From Leptolyngbyaceae cyanobacterium CSSed165cm_216 (GTDB lineage Bacteria > Cyanobacteriota > Cyanobacteriia > Phormidesmidales > Phormidesmidaceae), in assembly GCA_007135385.1 (NCBI GenBank), contig SLIY01000463.1, positions 1 through 6,880 on the forward strand: a stretch of DNA of 6,880 bases, read 5' to 3'. The notes under the pieces were generated by a model. The model had not been told where the DNA came from and ran no database searches. It saw only the letters and a program-made list of their open reading frames with translations. Of this stretch, positions 4,875-6,880 are shown piece by piece. The stretch's first letter is position 1, and each line of letters begins with the position of its first letter. Position numbers and translations under genes: made by a program.

Positions 4875-5594
4875 TTAAGCCGCCACGGTATCCAGTTTAA
4901 GATCCCGAAGAGCGCTAACATCCACAGGAATGCCAGGACCCATGGTGGACGACACTGTCACAGAGCGCCAGTAACGACCCTTAGCCCCAGAGGGACGGTT
5001 GCGATCGATACAGTCTTGTAACGCCTTGAGGTTGACCAACAAGTCTTCGGCAGAAAAGTCAACCTTGCCAAACATAACATGAACAATACCCGTTTTGTCG
5101 GCCCTAAACTCTAATTTACCGGCCTTAAACTCGTCAATCGCCTGGGGCAAATCAAAGGTGACCGTTCCACCTTTAGGGGAAGGCATCAAACCCCGGGGTC
5201 CTAGCTGACGACCCAGTTTAGCCACTTGGGGCATCATATCGGGGGTAGCAATCAAGACATCAAAGTCCATCATGCCTTTTTGAATTTCAGCGATCAATTC
5301 TTCCGAGCCCACTAAATCGGCTCCGGCGGCATTTGCCTCAGCCACCTTCTCACCCTTAGCAATAACCGCGACACGAACAGTTTGACCCGTACCCTTAGGT
5401 AAAATCACGGTCGTCCGCAACTGCTGGTCGGTGTATTTGGGGTCAATCCCCAAGCGAATGTGAGCTTCTGCCGACTCTGTAAACTTAGCCGTTGCGGTAT
5501 CTTTCAACAACTGCAGCGCATCAAGGGGCTCATAAGGCCGGTCTTCTACCTTAGCTTGGGCATCCCGTAGGCGCTTCGATATGGTCTTGGTCAT
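4875..5594 (-). CDS. rplA: 50S ribosomal protein L1
   Basis: L1 forms the mobile L1 stalk at the E site of the 50S subunit, binds helices 76-78 of 23S rRNA and, in many bacteria, represses translation of the L11-L1 message. The 239-residue protein is of normal bacterial length. The family signature MPQVAKLGRQLGPRGLMPSP is at 121-140, and the conserved TMGPG lies near the C-terminus (217-221). Domain I is split around domain II, as usual. ATG 5594 is preceded by AAGGAG with 5-nt spacing (5600-5605), a good ribosome binding site. A hairpin directly before this site may bear on regulation. rplK lies 87 nt upstream; a 307-nt structured spacer follows before rplJ. Confidence 0.98.
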   Translation of the reverse strand: MTKTISKRLRDAQAKVEDRPYEPLDALQLLKDTATAKFTESAEAHIRLGIDPKYTDQQLRTTVILPKGTGQTVRVAVIAKGEKVAEANAAGADLVGSEELIAEIQKGMMDFDVLIATPDMMPQVAKLGRQLGPRGLMPSPKGGTVTFDLPQAIDEFKAGKLEFRADKTGIVHVMFGKVDFSAEDLLVNLKALQDCIDRNRPSGAKGRYWRSVTVSSTMGPGIPVDVSALRDLKLDTVAA

Positions 5595-5605
5595 GATGTC
5601 TCCTT

Positions 5606-5636
5606 GGGGTGCTAGCGAAGCTAACGCCTCTTCCCC
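5606..5636 (-). promoter_or_regulatory. Two-helix hairpin abutting the rplA ribosome binding site
   Basis: On the minus strand GTTAGC (5625-5620) pairs with GCTAGC (5616-5611) around a UUC loop. An outer GGGG (5636-5633)/CCCC (5609-5606) helix is separated from it by an asymmetric internal loop of 7 and 1 nt. The structure ends one base before AAGGAG. Two short helices around an asymmetric loop is the general shape of L1-binding RNA, so an L1 feedback site is possible but unproven. Confidence 0.4.
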
Positions 5637-5681
5637 ATAAATGAACAGTAGTTAATCTTAGCTCAGCCGTGGAATAGTGGG

Positions 5682-6107
5682 TTAGTTAGCTACACTAACA
5701 CCCATGTTACGAGCCGTACCTTCGACAATGTTCATGGCGGCTTCAATGTCGTTGGCGTTAAGGTCAGGCATCTTGGTTTCAGCAATTTCTTTGAGCTGAG
5801 CCCGGGTAATGGTGCCCACTTTCTTGGTTCGGGGTTCCCCAGAACCCTTTTCAATGCCAGCCGCTTTTTTAATCAATACGGAGGCTGGGGGGGTCTTGAG
5901 GATAAAGGTAAAGCTACGATCCTCAAATACAGAGATTTCCACAGGCACCACAAGGCCAACCTTATCTTGGGTGCGAGCGTTATATTCCTTGCAGAACGCC
6001 ATGATATTCACCCCATGCTGACCCAACGCTGGGCCAATGGGGGGAGCCGGATTCGCCTTACCGGCAGGGATTGCCAGTTTAATTAACGCAACAACTTTCT
6101 TGGCCAT
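5682..6107 (-). CDS. rplK: 50S ribosomal protein L11
   Basis: L11 binds helices 43/44 of 23S rRNA in the GTPase-associated centre, next to L10, and takes part in factor binding and the stringent response (RelA activation). The 141 residues are exactly the usual length. The N-terminal domain carries the Pro-rich PAPPIGPALGQHGVNI (20-35), the region of thiostrepton-type resistance mutations. The C-terminal rRNA-binding domain (about 72-141) has KKAAGIEKGSGEP (80-92) and the terminal family signature MNIVEGTARNMGV (125-137). The gene starts 3 nt after the nusG stop and has only a weak purine-rich site (AAAGAGAG) within the nusG end, so translational coupling to nusG is likely. Confidence 0.98.
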   Translation of the reverse strand: MAKKVVALIKLAIPAGKANPAPPIGPALGQHGVNIMAFCKEYNARTQDKVGLVVPVEISVFEDRSFTFILKTPPASVLIKKAAGIEKGSGEPRTKKVGTITRAQLKEIAETKMPDLNANDIEAAMNIVEGTARNMGVSVAN

Positions 6108-6110
6108 TGA

Positions 6111-6815
6111 TTAACTCTCTTTTTCCACTTGATTAAATTCCAGCTCAACTGGAGTGTCACGCCCAAAGATGGATAGTAGTGCCTTGAGCTTGCTACGCTC
6201 TGGGCTGACTTCCACCACCTCCCCTTCAAAGTCTTTAAAGGGACCAGAAAGAACCGTGATTTTATCCCCAGGAGCCATATCCACTTTGACCACGGGTTGC
6301 TGCTCTTCTGCTCGCTTGAAGATGCGTTTAACCTCTCCTGGGCTAAGGGGCATGGGTTTAACGTGCCCCCGACCTCGTCCATAGGCTCGACGCTGCTCAG
6401 CTCCCACAAAATTGATCACATGGGGTGTGTTCTTGACCACAGACCAGGCTTCATCATCCATATACATGCGCACCAAAACATAGCCAGGAAAGACTTTCTC
6501 ATCGATGTTTTGGCGAGAACCATCTTTCCGCAACTTAACCGCTGGGGTTTGGGGAATTTCTACCTGAAAGATGCGGTTGACCACATCAAGGGTACCAATC
6601 CGCTGCTCTAGGTTAAGCTTGACGCGCTTTTCACATCCCGATGCTACCTGAACTGCATACCAGCGGGCTTTGCGCTGATAGTATTTGGACGATTGCTCGT
6701 CAGAACCTGCCGCTTCAGCCTCCGACAAGTCATCATCGAGATTGTCCTCTAGACTTTTCGTTTCATCTAGAGCATCAATATCGTCATAGTTGAAGTCGTC
6801 TGAGGTCAAAGCCAT
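6111..6815 (-). CDS. nusG: Transcription elongation/antitermination factor NusG
   Basis: NusG binds the RNA polymerase clamp, modulates pausing and Rho-dependent termination, and can link polymerase to the ribosome. The 234-residue protein is longer than E. coli NusG (181) because of an N-terminal acidic, probably disordered extension (1-47, rich in Asp/Glu). The NGN domain follows (about 51-165) with WYAVQVASGCE at 52-62 and FPGYVLV at 109-115. A KOW domain ends the protein, with GDKITVLSGPFKDFEGEV at 183-200 and FGRDTPVELEF at 217-227. An Arg/Gly-rich segment, RRAYGRGRGHV (142-152), lies at the end of the NGN domain. The start ATG 6815 overlaps the secE stop by one base (TAATG), implying coupled translation. 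Confidence 0.97.
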   Translation of the reverse strand: MALTSDDFNYDDIDALDETKSLEDNLDDDLSEAEAAGSDEQSSKYYQRKARWYAVQVASGCEKRVKLNLEQRIGTLDVVNRIFQVEIPQTPAVKLRKDGSRQNIDEKVFPGYVLVRMYMDDEAWSVVKNTPHVINFVGAEQRRAYGRGRGHVKPMPLSPGEVKRIFKRAEEQQPVVKVDMAPGDKITVLSGPFKDFEGEVVEVSPERSKLKALLSIFGRDTPVELEFNQVEKES

Positions 6816-6880
6816 TAAAATACCTGTCTTGAAACCCAGCCAAACAGTTGGTCTACCAAATAAATCAAAGTAGCCGAAAG
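6815..6880 (-). CDS. secE: Preprotein translocase subunit SecE, C-terminal end (partial)
   Basis: The last 21 codons of an ORF entering from the right edge read LSATLIYLVDQLFGWVSRQVF and end at TAA 6817-6815. The hydrophobic stretch ATLIYLVDQLFGW is typical of the end of the SecE transmembrane helix, and secE directly upstream of nusG is the standard bacterial order. SecE is the small membrane subunit that clamps SecY in the protein translocation channel. Only the tail is present, so identification rests on this match and on synteny. Confidence 0.88.
   Translation of the reverse strand, partial: LSATLIYLVDQLFGWVSRQVF

Noticed and set aside
6083..6409. 108-codon minus-strand ORF overlapping nusG
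   Set aside because: It is in another frame of nusG and rplK, both of which are unmistakable.
1..6880. CRISPR array, IS element, prophage or defence system
   Set aside because: I see no spaced direct repeats, transposase, terminal inverted repeats, integrase or defence genes; the window is mostly core genome.

Overview
The window looks cyanobacterial. Five exact HIP1 octamers (GCGATCGC) lie in its first 2.5 kb, a gamma-tocopherol methyltransferase and a KtrB-type potassium channel subunit closely match the cyanobacterial forms, and NusG carries a long acidic N-terminal extension. A filamentous Leptolyngbya-like lineage is a guess from the overall feel of the sequence, not something proven here.

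Layout. Positions 1-308 (+) hold the C-terminal end of a protein with an S-layer-homology (SLH) type module. A perfect 15-bp inverted repeat (340-382) then separates it from a convergent gamma-tocopherol methyltransferase (433-1293, -). A short divergent intergenic region leads to ktrB (1450-2790, +). Positions 2787-3435 have no confident gene. They hold a 48-codon minus-strand ORF meeting ktrB tail to tail, a short heptamer repeat, and a very basic 68-codon minus-strand ORF with a terminator-like hairpin inside its 3' end.

From 3436 to the right edge is the classic minus-strand transcription/translation cluster, read right to left: secE (last 21 codons only), nusG, rplK (L11), rplA (L1), rplJ (L10) and rplL (L7/L12). 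It is closed by a strong intrinsic terminator at 3436-3466. secE and nusG overlap by one base, nusG and rplK are 3 nt apart, rplK and rplA are 87 nt apart, and rplA and rplJ are 307 nt apart. The operon promoter lies outside the window.

How the genes work together. SecE anchors the protein translocase. NusG binds RNA polymerase and couples transcription to other processes. L11, L1 and the L10(L12)n stalk build the two mobile stalks of the 50S subunit, where translation factors are recruited. The 307-nt rplA-rplJ spacer holds the best regulatory story: an L10-leader-like RNA fold, an apparent antiterminator, a Rho-independent attenuator (4654-4677), and then an 11-nt complete match to the anti-Shine-Dalgarno sequence before rplJ. 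This fits feedback control of stalk proteins separately from L11/L1. The C-terminal helix of L10 shows four consecutive 11-residue segments, which predicts four L12 dimers (eight copies) per ribosome, a stoichiometry reported for some cyanobacteria.

I did not see a wholly new system. The most rewarding items are the rplJ attenuator, the four-segment L10 helix, and the unassigned small ORFs between ktrB and rplL.
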